Positions 28,370 to 39,481 of a DNA stretch of 64,000 nt are shown here, piece after piece (the first letter of the stretch is position 1; the number at the start of each line of letters is the position of its first letter). The position numbers and the translations under genes were made by a program. The notes under the pieces were generated by a model. It did not search any database. It had not been told where the DNA came from and saw only the letters and a list, made by a program, of their open reading frames with translations. The stretch is from Eutreptiella sp. 'Long Island Sound 2002' (taxonomy: Eukaryota > Euglenozoa > Euglenophyceae > Eutreptiales > Eutreptiaceae). The stretch covers positions 17,505,612-17,569,611 of the forward strand of contig OZ038392.1 of NCBI GenBank assembly GCA_964036045.1, written 5' to 3'.

Positions 28370-30922
28370 TCAGGCAGGAACGAGGATGAGATGCTGGCCA
28401 ACCATTACCGGGACGTTCGACGAGTCTTGCTACGACTCCGAGAGTACCACCTCATTGCGGAGGTAGACAAGTCCGGGTTCTTCACGGAGTCCGTGGAGTT
28501 CTGTGGCCACATCCTCGAGAAGGGCGAGCGCCGGCCGGCCAAGGGGAAGTTACTGGCCATTGAGGCCTGGCCGAGACCAAAGGTGCTGAAGCAGCTCAGG
28601 GGATTTCTGGGGCTATGTAACTTTTATGCCCAGTACATCCCCAAGTACGCGTTTATCGCGGAGCCCTTGATGTCCCTGCTGCAGACCAAGAGCCGAACAG
28701 CCGAACAGGCGAGGACGATCATGCTCAAGGTGGAGTGGAACCCGGAGGCCGAGCAAGCCTTCCGGGAACTCAAAATGGCCTTCTGCCGGTACGTGCCATT
28801 GACCCTGCTGGATAGCACCAAGGGCTTTGGCATTGAACCGGACGCCAGCAAGCTGGTGATCGGCGCCGAGCTGTTCCAGTGGGATAGCGATGGCTGTCGA
28901 CGGCCTGTGGCTTATCTGAGCCGCAAGCTGACTGGGAGCCAAGTGAATTGGCCAACCCGGGAAAAGGAGGCCTACGCCATCATAGCCGCCCTGGAGAAGT
29001 GGGAGGGGTACATCGGCTATGGGGAAGTCAATGTCTGGTCTGATCACCAGACGTTGCAGTCTTGGTGGAAGGAAAATGTGAAAAGTCGCCAAGGCCCCAC
29101 GGCAAGGCAAGCCGGATGGCACCAGTACTTGAGCAGGTTCGACATCCACGTGCATTACAAGCCTGGGGAAGAACAGGAGGTTGCCGACCCAGTGTCCAGG
29201 CTTGACCCAGATCGCTTCGAGTTCACATACCCGAGCGACAAGGGTCTCTTTGACGTCAGCATCCACGGGGATGCTAAGACGACCGCCCAGGTGGAAGACT
29301 TGAAGCAGTTGGAGCGGGAACTCGAGAGGAACTGCGTCTACACCGTCGGGCGGCGGCCATATTGTCCAACCATGCGGGGACAGCCGAAGAGATGCACGTG
29401 TGTTCCAGTGGTGGGGCGAGCCTTGGGACCCTTTGCCAGGAATTGGGGAGAAGAGTATTTGAAGGATGTGAAGTGGAGGGGAAGATGGGAAGAAATGAAG
29501 AAGGGAAAGTTTGAAGGATATCGACTGCATGACGGGAAGATTGTCAGTCCGCGGGGAAAGTGGGTTGTACCAAGAGGGCTGGAAAGGGAAGGGATGGACT
29601 GGCTCCACGACCTGTTTCATGTGGGCATGCAAGGGGAAGATCGACTACGTGCGGTCATCGGGGACCGCGTGGAGATGGCTGGGCTGGATAAGTGGAATCA
29701 CATCCTCACGGAGGGGTGTGCCCACTGCCAGGCCAACAAGGCCCGGAGTGCCCTGCCCAAAGGGCTATACCAACCCATGCCCATCCCAGACAAACTCTGG
29801 GACGCCGTCTCCATCGACTTCTTCTACTTTGACCGGGTGTCCAACCCCGATGGTGAAGGGAGACTCGACCAATTGTATGTCGTGACGGACATGGTCACCA
29901 ACTACTGTGTGGCCATCCCGGTCGACTCTGAGGGGTTTACCTCAGAGCAAGCAGTTCGCAGGTTCGTGGAGGCCATTGGCGATCAGTTGGGCGTACCGAG
30001 CACTATCCGGACCGACCGAGGACCTCAGTTTGTGGGGGACTGGTTCTGGGAGTACTGCCAGCTGCAAGGAGTGCAGCATCAGCTGGCTCAAGCAGGCCGA
30101 CATCACTCCACTGGGAAGGTGGAGATCATGGGTCGACAGCTGAGGAAGGCTATCAACATGGCATTGAGCCTACGACCCAGCAGTACGTGGGTGGAGCTGG
30201 TACGTCCCTGTGTGCAGGCCTTACACGCCGCACCAGGACCAACGGGACTGAGTCCCTATGAGTTGGTATACGGGAGACAGCCGGTGTTTCCAGGCTGCCC
30301 GCCCGCCGTTGGCGGGGCAACTGATTGCCAAAGGTTCGTGCGAAGAAGAGCCCAGGTTCAACGCCTTGCTCAGACAGCCTGCCGCCGTCTACAAGTCCAG
30401 TACGCCAAGAGGTACAACAAACGACGGCTGGCGGCCCCCCAGTACGCCGTGGGAGACGGGGTGTGGAAGAGAAGACGCACCGGATCCAAGCAGGGCCCGT
30501 ACTGGGATGGACCCCTGGAGGTTGTAGGGCACGTGGGCCCAGACATGTACGTCGTGGGCGTGCCCAGTGACAAGGACTCCTTTGAGGAAGTCCATGCAGA
30601 CAACCTCCACAGCTATGTGAAGCTGAAAGGGGATGTCTACCCTCTGCAGTACACGAGGGAATGGAAGAGGGCGAATGAGCAGGCCGCCAAGTTCCCGGAG
30701 TACACGGTGCGTGAAGTCAAGAAGCACCGGAAGAACCCCCAGACAGGACAACTGGAGTTCCTGGTGGCATGGGAGGGGTTCACCCGCAATTGGGAATCCT
30801 TGGAACCAGCCAGCAGCTTTCTGGCGGAGGTCACCACCAAGTTCTTGAACTACGTGGAGCGCAAGAAGTTGAAGGTGGACCTGCAGATGGCAGCCGGTCG
30901 ACAACGTGTACTGAGACAATAG
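28370..30922 (+). CDS. Pol of retroelement 1, part 2: RT thumb, RNase H, integrase, chromodomain
   Basis: Same frame as part 1, directly after the TAA. Numbering is from the internal Met at 28391. The RT thumb/connection includes GFLGLCNFYAQYIP. RNase H begins at GFGIEPDAS (about 146-153). The integrase zinc-binding region is HDLFH...CAHC (about 405-440). Its catalytic core has D in SIDFF (~474), D in TDRGPQF (~540) and E in GKVEIMGR (~576). A C-terminal chromodomain (YTVREVKKH...LEFLVAWEGFTRNWESLEP, about 770-820) is typical of chromoviruses and may steer integration to marked chromatin. It ends with TAG at 30920. Apart from the TAA the frame is intact, so the copy may be recent. Confidence 0.92.
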   Translation, partial: SGRNEDEMLANHYRDVRRVLLRLREYHLIAEVDKSGFFTESVEFCGHILEKGERRPAKGKLLAIEAWPRPKVLKQLRGFLGLCNFYAQYIPKYAFIAEPLMSLLQTKSRTAEQARTIMLKVEWNPEAEQAFRELKMAFCRYVPLTLLDSTKGFGIEPDASKLVIGAELFQWDSDGCRRPVAYLSRKLTGSQVNWPTREKEAYAIIAALEKWEGYIGYGEVNVWSDHQTLQSWWKENVKSRQGPTARQAGWHQYLSRFDIHVHYKPGEEQEVADPVSRLDPDRFEFTYPSDKGLFDVSIHGDAKTTAQVEDLKQLERELERNCVYTVGRRPYCPTMRGQPKRCTCVPVVGRALGPFARNWGEEYLKDVKWRGRWEEMKKGKFEGYRLHDGKIVSPRGKWVVPRGLEREGMDWLHDLFHVGMQGEDRLRAVIGDRVEMAGLDKWNHILTEGCAHCQANKARSALPKGLYQPMPIPDKLWDAVSIDFFYFDRVSNPDGEGRLDQLYVVTDMVTNYCVAIPVDSEGFTSEQAVRRFVEAIGDQLGVPSTIRTDRGPQFVGDWFWEYCQLQGVQHQLAQAGRHHSTGKVEIMGRQLRKAINMALSLRPSSTWVELVRPCVQALHAAPGPTGLSPYELVYGRQPVFPGCPPAVGGATDCQRFVRRRAQVQRLAQTACRRLQVQYAKRYNKRRLAAPQYAVGDGVWKRRRTGSKQGPYWDGPLEVVGHVGPDMYVVGVPSDKDSFEEVHADNLHSYVKLKGDVYPLQYTREWKRANEQAAKFPEYTVREVKKHRKNPQTGQLEFLVAWEGFTRNWESLEPASSFLAEVTTKFLNYVERKKLKVDLQMAAGRQRVLRQ

Positions 30923-32640
30923 GACCCTTTGATTGGAGGCCCAGTCTAAGAGGTAAGTTCGCACGAACATGTGAAGAAGGGCGAGCCGCTGTATCTGTGA
31001 ACTGTGAGGGTGACGAGCTGCAGTTTCGGGGACACTGAGGTTGACAAGCAGCGGTATCACGAGGGCACGGAGCAGCGGTACAACGAGAGGCTGAAGCGGG
31101 GCCCTGAGAGGCCAGGGGGGGGGGTGGGGAAAAGGGGGAGAGAGAAATGGGGTGGGGGGGGGGGGCAAACAAAGGGGGGGGGTAAACCAAAAACAAAACG
31201 GGGGGGGGACGGGAAAAGGGGGGGGGGTAGGTGGAAAAGGAAACCAGTGCTTGTATGCCGGGGGGGAACCAGCCGGGGGGGGTCAGCAGGCCGAGGCCTG
31301 CTGGAATGCAAGAGGACACCGAGAACGAGCAGCAAATTGAAGGACTTCGAGCAGACGGACGCTGGCAGCTGGCAACCGAGCCACGAGTCTGAGAACGCAA
31401 CATGAAGGAGGCGGGAGGGCCCTGAGAGGCCTGGGGGGGGGGGGTGGGGAAGGAAGGGGGGGAAGGAGATTTTGGGGTTTTGGGGGTCAACCACGCATGC
31501 CTATGGTGTGCGTCTGACACGAGTGGAGGTGTGACCCCGGGAGGGGGGTGGGGGGTTACTATCTTCGTCGTCAACGCCATGAAGATCGCTTATCGTGGGT
31601 TCGGTACGCACTACCACGCCAGCTACGCCAGTTGCCGCTGCTACGTGAAGTGCTTCGGGCTCATGCTGTGTCGTCACCACTGCCATACGCACACTACGTG
31701 CCGTGCTGGGTGATGAGCATACGTCCTCAGGGCGTCAGCCCAATTTCTGCATGGGGGGCAGCCATGTATATAATATATAACAATCTGTTATGGCTACAAT
31801 TCGTAGCTTTGTACATGGCTGACCCACCCCGTTTGCTGTTGCATTCCATTTTATGGGAAGCATGGACAGAGTTTTTCAACTTAGTCCAGCTCTCACTTGC
31901 CTGTATAATATTTTGGGGTAATTCAGGGGGGTAGAACCAGGGGGGGGGGGAGGAGAGGAGGGGGGGGGGGCAAAAGAGCCAAGGCAAGGGCGATGACAGG
32001 CCTGATGGCCTGGGAGACTGCCCACCGTGGGTGGGCAGGCTCCAAGGAGGGGAGAGTAACCCGGGATCAGGCTTGGACTGATCCCCGGCTGGGGAGAATC
32101 GCCAGTAGGGTTAGGCTGGCGCTGGGACCAGTGGCTGCAGTATATATACAGTTCAGCCAGGACAGGCTAGTAGGCTGTATGGATGGCCCGGCGCCGGGAT
32201 AGATCACCCGGTGCCGGGATAGATCAGATTAGTAGGGTTAGCCGTGTCGGTTAACCCCCTCGCAGCCAAGTACTGGGTCCCATGCGACCAGACCGGCACA
32301 GGGCCCGGTAAAAATCCATAGTTTAAAGTACAGGATTTTTACATGCATTACAATTTTCATTGTAAACAGTCCCTGTGTTCCCTCCTCATTGCCTTAGGCG
32401 ATTTGTTGTAGGATGTCAATGATTATGGAGTCACAACTTACTGATGAACGCCAACGAACCCAGCAGTGTATCCTTCCTTCCTCTTGCTTGTGCTTGTGCC
32501 CTGCGGGTGGTGGGTTGAGCAGTCTGGGTAGTTTTTCAGTAGGAGCCTCAGGTAGGGACCAGAGGGGTAGCTACGGGGGAAAACGGGGGGAGTTTTGGTG
32601 AAACTGGGGAAATTGTATTTTACTCTGCTTTTTGAAATAT
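30923..32640. other. 3' region of retroelement 1 and following sequence; G-runs, TATA-like sites, hairpins
   Basis: No gene. G-rich polypurine stretches lie at 31105-31230, 31430-31470 and 31930-31975; the pieces near 31090 and 31415 are partial duplicates. Part of this may be the right LTR, but no left partner was found. A TATATATA motif is at about 32143. Hairpins: 32018-32038 (9-bp stem), 32308-32342 (10-bp stem GTAAAAATCC) and 32348-32365 (TTACAA stem). A 20-bp tandem pair with palindromic CCCGGCGCCGGG starts near 32188. Confidence 0.5.
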
Positions 32641-32919
32641 AGCTACACCCTCCCCTACGATCCTGGACTCCCAGGAGTGTATTCCTGAGGAGACCCCTAT
32701 GGGTGTCCTATCGGGTAGTGCTGGTAGGACGTTTTTCCCCTACCCTAGGGTTAGGGTAGAGGGACTAAGACCCTCACTACAGGCCATGTACCGCACCCCG
32801 CACCCCATAGTCGAAACTCCACACGCCAGATATTATGCCACATCGAAAAGTATACACAGGTTAGGTTACCCTTCCACATCCCACATTCCACATCCCACCG
32901 GCCACAGCCGTCATCCGTG

Positions 32920-33690
32920 TCCTGATGTAGGCCCGCGTCTCTTGCACTACAACCCCGAGTCCTGCTGTACGACCCCGTGTCCTGTTGTATGCCCCCATGT
33001 CCTGTTGTACGCCCCCGTGTCCTACTTTTACCCCCCTTGTCCTGCCGTACGACCCCGTGTTCTACTGTACGCCCCGTGTCCCGTGTAAGCCCCCGTGTCA
33101 TGTTGTACGCCCCCGTGTCCTGCTGTACACGCCCCTGTCCTGTTGTACGCCCCCGTGTCCTGCTTTTACCCCCCTTGTCCTACAGTACGACGCCGTGTTC
33201 TGCTGCACGACCTCGTGTGCGGCTGTGGGCATCCGTGTTCTGCTGTACGCCCCCGTGTCCTGCTGTACGCCACCTTGCTTTGCCGTACGCCCCCGTGTAT
33301 TGCTGTACGCCCCCGTCCTGCTGTACGCCCGCGTGTCGTGTTGTACGCCCCCATGTTCTGCTGTACGACCCGGTATTCTACTGCCCACCCCCGTGTCCTG
33401 TTGCACGCCCCCGTGTCCTATTGTACGTCCCCGTGTCCTGCCGTACGCCCCCCTGTCCTGCTATACGCCCCCGTGTCATGATGTACGCCCCTGTGTCCTG
33501 CTGCACGCCCCGGTGTTCTGTTCAACGCCCACGTGTGCTACTGTACGCCTCCGTTTCGTGCTGTACGCCCCCGTGTTCTGTTATACGCCCCCGTGTTCCG
33601 ATGTACGCCCCTGTGTTTCTGCTGTACGCCCCCGTGTTTTGCTTCACGCCCATGTGTCCTCCTGTAGACCCCCGTGTCCTGCTCTGCGCC
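32920..33690. repeat. 20-bp minisatellite, block 1
   Basis: Degenerate head-to-tail units of the type GTCCTGCTGTACGCCCCCGT. A 20-base unit without stops leaves all three forward frames open, giving spurious Cys/Pro/Val-rich ORFs of up to about 250 codons. These are not genes. Confidence 0.92.
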
Positions 33691-34085
33691 CCAACCCGCG
33701 CACATGCGAGGGGAGGGTAATTCACAAAGGATGAGGCCACATGTTTATAGTAGAGTATCGAGCCTACCTTCACCCGGCACCGCCACTTCTGTCCCACATG
33801 GTCAGGTCCTCATCACTAACAACACATCCTTTTTCACTCCAACTGCACTGCTGTCAATGATCATGATGCTCGAAGTCCCAACCCTTATCCCAAAACCAAC
33901 GACAATCCTGACTGTCATCTTAACCTTATCCCCAACCCACTGACACCACATGTCAAACTTCACATATCACAGGCCCTATCCCGCAACTCGCACGCCATAG
34001 TCTAAACTCCACTTGCCAGATATCATGCCGAATCCAAGAGTATACACACCGCATCCCAGATCCCACATCCTACATTCCACCGCCC
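33691..34085. other. Unique spacer in the minisatellite, with a duplicated block leader
   Basis: No gene. 33985-34100 resembles 32790-32925: both contain CGCCATAGTC/CCCATAGTC, a CCAGATAT run, TATACACA, and end in CCACAGCCGTCATC(C/T)GTGTCCTG. A block comprising this leader plus minisatellite was therefore duplicated. Confidence 0.65.
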
Positions 34086-35973
34086 ACAGCCGTCATCTGT
34101 GTCCTGCTGTACGCACCCGTGTCTTGCTCTACGACCCCGTGTCCTGCTGTACGACCCCGTGTTCTGCTGTACGCCCCCATGTCTTACTGTACGCCCCCGT
34201 GTTCTGCGTTTACCCCCTTGTCCTGATGTAGGACCCCGTGTCCTGCTGTACGCCCCCGTGTCCCGCGTGAGCCCCCGTGTCATGTTGTACGCCCCCGCGT
34301 CCTGCTGTACGACCCCGTGTCTGGGTGTACGCCCCCGTGTACTGATGTACGCCCATGTGTCTTGTTCTACGCCCCCGTGTGTTGCTGTACGCCGCCGTGT
34401 CCTATTGTACGCCCCCATGTTGTGCTGAACGCCCCCGTATCCTGCTTTACGCCCCCGTGCCCTGCTGTACGCCCCCCTGTCTTGTTGCACGCCCTTGCTT
34501 CCCGCTGTACGCCCCCGTGTCTTGTTGTATGCGCCCGTGTCCTTCTGCACGCCCCCGTGTCCTGCTGTACGCCACCGTGCCCTGCTGTTTGCACCCGTGT
34601 GCTGTTGTACGCCCCCGTGTCCTGTTTTCCGCCCCCGTGTTCTATTGAACGCCCCCGTATCCTGCTTTACGCCCCCGTGTCCTACTATACGCCCCCGTGT
34701 TCTGCTGCACGCCCTTGCTTCCTACTGTACGCCCCCGTGTCTTGCTGTACGCGCGAGTGTCCTTTGTACGCCCCCTTGTCGTGCTGTACGCCATTGTGCC
34801 CTGCCGTAGCCCCCGTGTGCTGCTGTACGCCCTCGTGTTCTGCTGTACGCCCCCGTGTCCTGCTGTAGGCCCCTGTGTCCTGCTGAACGCCCCCGTATGC
34901 TGCTTTACGCCCCCGTGTCCTGCTGTACTCCCCCGTGTTCTGTTGCACGCCCTTGCGTATTGTTGTACACCCTCGTGTTTTGCTGTAGGCCCCGTCTCCT
35001 GCTGTACGTCCTTGTGTCCTGCTGTACACCTCCTGCTGTACGCCCCCGTGTTATGGTATATGCGCGTGTGTCCTCTTTTATAAACCCGTGTCGTGCTATA
35101 CCACCACGTGTCCTGTTGTACGCCCCCGTGTCCTGCTGCTTTAACGCCCAGAGTCGTGTTGTACGCCCCCGTGTCCTTCTGTACGCCCCCGTGTCCTGCT
35201 GTACGCCCCCGTGTCCTGCCGCTGATCAGGATCGCCGTAGCCGTACTTAGGATCGCGAAACACTTCTTATTTCGTCGCGGTTCTGCGAGCGGTTACGCGC
35301 GTTACCGCTTCGCCAGTTCTGCAGCTGCATGCCAGGGCCAGAAATCGGCGGCATCCGCGGCTGTAGGGCACAAATCCGGATGCGCCTTGAAATTCCGCAT
35401 CGGAATTTTCCGATTTTCAGGAAGAAATCCTGCAGATTCTGAAGATTCCTTTTCAAACCCTTCTGGCAAAGGCGCATCGCTGGCAGCGCCGCTGCTGGCG
35501 CCGCCGCCGCCTGCCGCTGAACCACCGCCGACAGCCGTCATCTGTGTCCTGCTGTACGCACCCGTGTCTTGCTCTACGACCCCGTGTCCTGCTGTACGGC
35601 CCCGTGTGCTGCTGTACGCCCCTGTGTCCTGCTGAACGCCCCCGTATCCTGCTTTACGCCCCCGTGTCCTGTTGTACGCCCCCGTGTTCTGCTGCACGCC
35701 CTTGCGTACTGTTGTACACCCTCATCTTCTGCCGTATGCCCCCGTGTCATGCTGTATGTCCTTGTGTCTTGCTGTACGCCTCCTGATGTACGCCCCCGTG
35801 TTCTGCTATATGCCCGTGTTTCCTCTTGTACGAACCCGTGTCGTGCTATACCACCACGTGTCCTGTTGTACGCCCCCGTTTCCTGCTGCTTTTACACCCA
35901 GAGTCGTGTTGTACGCCCCCGTGTTCTTCTGTACGCCCCTGTGTGTTGCTGTACGCCCCCGTATCCTGCTGCT
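34086..35973. repeat. 20-bp minisatellite, blocks 2 and 3, with an embedded unique segment
   Basis: Block 2 runs about 34086-35221 and block 3 about 35528-35973. Both begin with the same ACAGCCGTCATCTGTGTCCT sequence and the same order of variant units, and both end in CTGATCAGGATCGCCG. Higher-order duplication of several hundred bases is therefore evident. Confidence 0.88.
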
Positions 35974-36164
35974 GATCAGGATCGCCGCAGCCGTACTTAG
36001 GATCGCGGAACATTTCTTATTTCGTCGCGGTTCTGCGAGCGGTTAAGCGCGTTACCGCTACGCCAGTTTTGCAGCTGCATGCCAGGCCCAGAAATCGGCC
36101 GCATCCGCGGCTGCAGGGCACAGATCCGGGTGCGCCTTGAAATTCCACATCGGAATTTTCCGAG
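35222..36164. repeat. ~190-bp segment present twice (35222-35415, 35974-36164)
   Basis: Both copies start at GATCAGGATCGCCG, continue through TTCTTATTTCGTCGCGGTTC and end near CATCGGAATTTTCCG. Divergence is a few percent. The first copy carries about 120 further bases before block 3. Confidence 0.85.
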
Positions 36165-36179
36165 AGCAAATTTTCCACA

Positions 36180-38665
36180 AGCAATCACCGTCGGTAATCG
36201 GTAATCACTATACGAATTTACTATAAGGAATCACAATAAGCAATCACCACAGGCAATCGGCACGGGCAATCACCATAGGCAACGACCACAAGCAATTACA
36301 GTTAATCACCATTTGCAATCACCATAGGCAATCAGCAGGGCAAGCATCACAAGCAATCACCACATGCAGTCACGACATGCGATCAGCACAAAGCAGCACC
36401 ACAGGCAGCCTTGCAATAAAGTTGCATTGTCCATCTTTCAGGGTTTGACAAAAAATGGTAACATTTGCAAATCTATACATGCAACATAAAAAAAAAGCCC
36501 TCATGCAGCATCAGAACTCCCGTGATCAGCTATGTGATCGTGAGCAACTACGCGATCCATCGCAGCTTCCAGCAGCACCTACTCAGTTGCTGCAGGAAGT
36601 GCACCGCGGCTCACTTCCTGCAGGCACTGCTGGAGGCCAGACGACGCCGTCGGCGCCGCCGCCAACGCCGCCAACAACAACAACAACAACTAGCATCGGG
36701 CCCGCTCACATGAGCGGACAACACCTTCTATTCCCACTCATGCTCCACAAGCAGGTATCACAAGCAACCAACACAACTCATCACCACAAGCAATCACCAC
36801 AGGCAATCATCACCATCAGTAATCACTATAAGCAATCACCATAAACAGTCACCACAGGCAATCACCATAGGCAAAAACCACAAGCAATCACAACGAATCA
36901 CCATTTGCAATCACCAGGACCAGCACCACAAGCAATCACCACATGCAGTAACGACATGTGATCACCACAAATCAAAACACGTGCAATCTTGCAATAAAAT
37001 TGCACTGTACGTACGTAGGCAATCACCATAAGCAATCACCATAGGTAATCACCACGGGCAGTCACCATGGGCAATGACCACAAGCAATCACAGTGAATCA
37101 CGATTGGCAATCACCAGAGGCAATCACCAGGGTAAGCGCCACACGCAATCACCACATGTGGTCACCAGATGTGATCATCACAAATCATCACCACAGGCAA
37201 TCCTTGCAATAAAAATTGCAGTGTCCATCTTTCAGGGTTTGAGAAAATATGGTAAGATTTGCAAATCTGTACATGCAACAATAAACAAAAACCCTCATGC
37301 GGCATCTGTACTCCGGTGATCAGCTACGCGATCGTGATCAATGGCAGCTTCCAGCAGCGACTACTCAATTGCTGCAAGAAGTGCGATGCGGCGCACTTTC
37401 TGCAGGCACTGCTGGAGGCCAGACGACGCCGCCGGCAACGCCGCCAACAACAACAACAGCAACTAGCAACGGGCCCACTCAAATGAGCGGGCTATTCCTT
37501 CAAGTCCTACTCATGCTGCATAGGCAATCATCACAAGCAACCACCACACCCAATCACCACAAGCAATCACCGTCGGTAATAATCATCATTGGTAATCACT
37601 ATACGCATTTACTATACGCAATCACCATAAGCAATCACCACGGGGAATCACCATAGGCAATGATCACAAGCTATTGCAGTGAATCAGCATTTGCAATCAC
37701 CATAGGCAATCATCAGGGCAAGCATCACAGCAACGAACAGACGCGCAGCCACGACATGCGATAAGCACAAATCAGCACCACAGGCAACGGGCCCGCTCAA
37801 ATCAGCGGGCTACACGCTCAAGTCTTACTCATGCTCCACAGGCAGTCATCACAAGCAGCCACCACAACCAATCACCATAAGCAATCACTGCAGACAATCA
37901 CCAAAAGCAATCACCATACGTCATCACCACGGGCAATCACTGTAGGCAATGATCACAAGCAGTCACAGTGAATCACGATTTGCAATCAGCAGAGGCAATC
38001 ACCAGGGTAAGCACCACAAGCAATCACCACATGTGGTCACCAGATGTGATCAGCACAATTCATCACCACAGGCAAGCCTTGCAATAAAAATTGCAGTGTC
38101 CATCTTTCAGGGTTTGAGAAAATGTGGTAAGATTTGCAAATCTGTACACGCAACAGTAAACAAAAACCCTCATGCGGCATCTGTACTCTGGTGATCAGCT
38201 GCGCGATCGTGATCAATCGCAGCTTGCAGCAGCGACTACTAAGTTGCTGCAGGAAGTGCAATGCAGCGCACTTCCTGCAGGCACTGCTGGAAGCCAGACG
38301 ACGCCGCCAGCAACGCCGCCGCCGCCAACGCTAACGCCAACGCCAACAATCACCATAGGCAATCACCACAGGCAATCACCATAGGCAATGACCACAAGCA
38401 ATCACAGCAAAACACCATTTGCAATCACCAGGGCCAGCACCACAAGCAATCACCACATACAGTAACGACATGTGATCACCACAAATCAGAACATAGGCAA
38501 TCTTGGTATAGAATTGCACTGTACGTACGTAGGCAATCACCATAAGCAATCAACATAGGTAATCACCACAGGCAATCACTGGAGGCAATGACCACAAGCA
38601 ATCACAGTGAATCACGATTGGCAATCACCAGGGTAAGCACCACATGCAATCACCAGACGTGGTCA
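36180..38665. repeat. Complex satellite: CAATCACCA short repeats with a ~290-bp module, left part
   Basis: Short units of the type GCAATCACCATA/GCAATCACCACA are interspersed with a module that starts near TTGCAATAAAAATTGCAGTG. The module continues through CATGCAACAATAAACAAAAA and GGTGATCAGCT.CGCGATCGTG to CCAACAAC. Modules start near 36412, 37203 and 38078. A second small module (AAAATTGCACTGTACGTACG) recurs near 36995 and 38510. ORFs of up to about 130 codons across it are repeat artefacts. Confidence 0.85.
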
Positions 38666-38670
38666 CCAGA
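38666..38670. repeat. Target site duplication CCAGA of retroelement 2, left copy
   Basis: Matches 56447-56451. The satellite sequence on both sides rejoins to the unit seen intact at about 37150-37190 and 57270-57310. Confidence 0.8.
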
Positions 38671-39481
38671 AGAAAGTTTTAGATGAGTTCTTTCAGACTC
38701 TTCTTGTGTCTCTCCTGCTGCTTGCTGCTGGTGTAGGGTTCCTGCTGCTTGGCTGCTTGTTTTTGATGGAGAAAATGTTTTATTGTTGAAATACAACCTC
38801 CACAGGATAACCCAAGCCAGAGATGAGCAAGGAGAAGACAAATAGGATCAAAGCATGAAGGGCTGCAGTCACAAACAGTGATATGGAAAGAGATATCAAC
38901 AACAGACCACAGCGATAGACAATAGATGCAACTTAGATTGAAATACTAAAGATGCTTGAGAAAAATAGATAGAAAAACTGCCCAAAGGTCCCACACTCAG
39001 CACTGTGCCATCCAGAGATGTGCACTCATTGTTTTTGGTCCCATATGTGCTGAGGTGGCATGGCATGTGGCGATGAGGTCACTGCCATGTCACATGGGAT
39101 CCTCCTACTTCTTACTTAGCTGGGCTGACTGAGGATTGAACCCATGTCCTCTCAAAAAGAGGCATTCCCATCCCAAGGGTGCATACCCATTGGATAGCTA
39201 AGAATTGCAGAATTAACAAAGATAAATCTATAGGCTTTACCCCAGTATGTCAGGGACTGTCAGGGCCTCAGAATACACAGGAAAAGATGTTTTAACACAC
39301 ATGGCTTGGGGATTAAGGGGTCCACACAATATCCCGATTTAGTGTTTGATTCTATAGGTCAAAATGTGTTATCACCCATTTTGGTTAGACCAATACTAAG
39401 ATAAAAATGCAAGTATGCTTAGTGTATCTTTAATACAACTAAAGTCTACCCTAAAGCACTGGAAAAGCACTTTTTCTTACT
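38671..39481 (-). repeat. 3' LTR of retroelement 2 (811 bp)
   Basis: Near-identical direct repeat of 55647-56446, differing by small indels (a 7-bp CTTCTTA-type insertion near 39110 and 4 bp near 39405) and scattered substitutions. On the minus strand it is preceded by a G-run (39482-39487) that fits the polypurine tract. A CAATAAAACATT polyadenylation-like signal lies near 38780-38790. Confidence 0.9.

Larger units (their letters stand above)
14486..30922 (+). mobile_element. Retroelement 1: Ty3/chromovirus-like, interrupted by a DNA transposon
   Basis: Minimal coding extent, in order: gag-like ORFs, a DNA transposon insertion (16194-23051), the rest of gag, protease, reverse transcriptase, RNase H, integrase and chromodomain. 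The block order PR-RT-RH-IN-CHD identifies a Ty3-type chromovirus. The LTRs were not identified. The left part may reach back to 12.7 kb and the right part to about 32.6 kb. In-frame stops at 24383 (TGA), 26078 (TGA) and 28367 (TAA) and the frameshift before 15955 suggest decay, although the gag-pol TGA may be a readthrough signal. Confidence 0.8.

Noticed and set aside
32977-35973. Cys/Pro-rich ORFs of up to about 250 codons in several frames
   Set aside because: A 20-base unit without stop codons opens all frames. The peptides are the unit read in rotation.
32920-38665. Regular short repeats resembling a CRISPR array
   Set aside because: Units are contiguous or separated by diverged copies of themselves, not by unique spacers. 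No cas-like genes exist and the context is eukaryotic.
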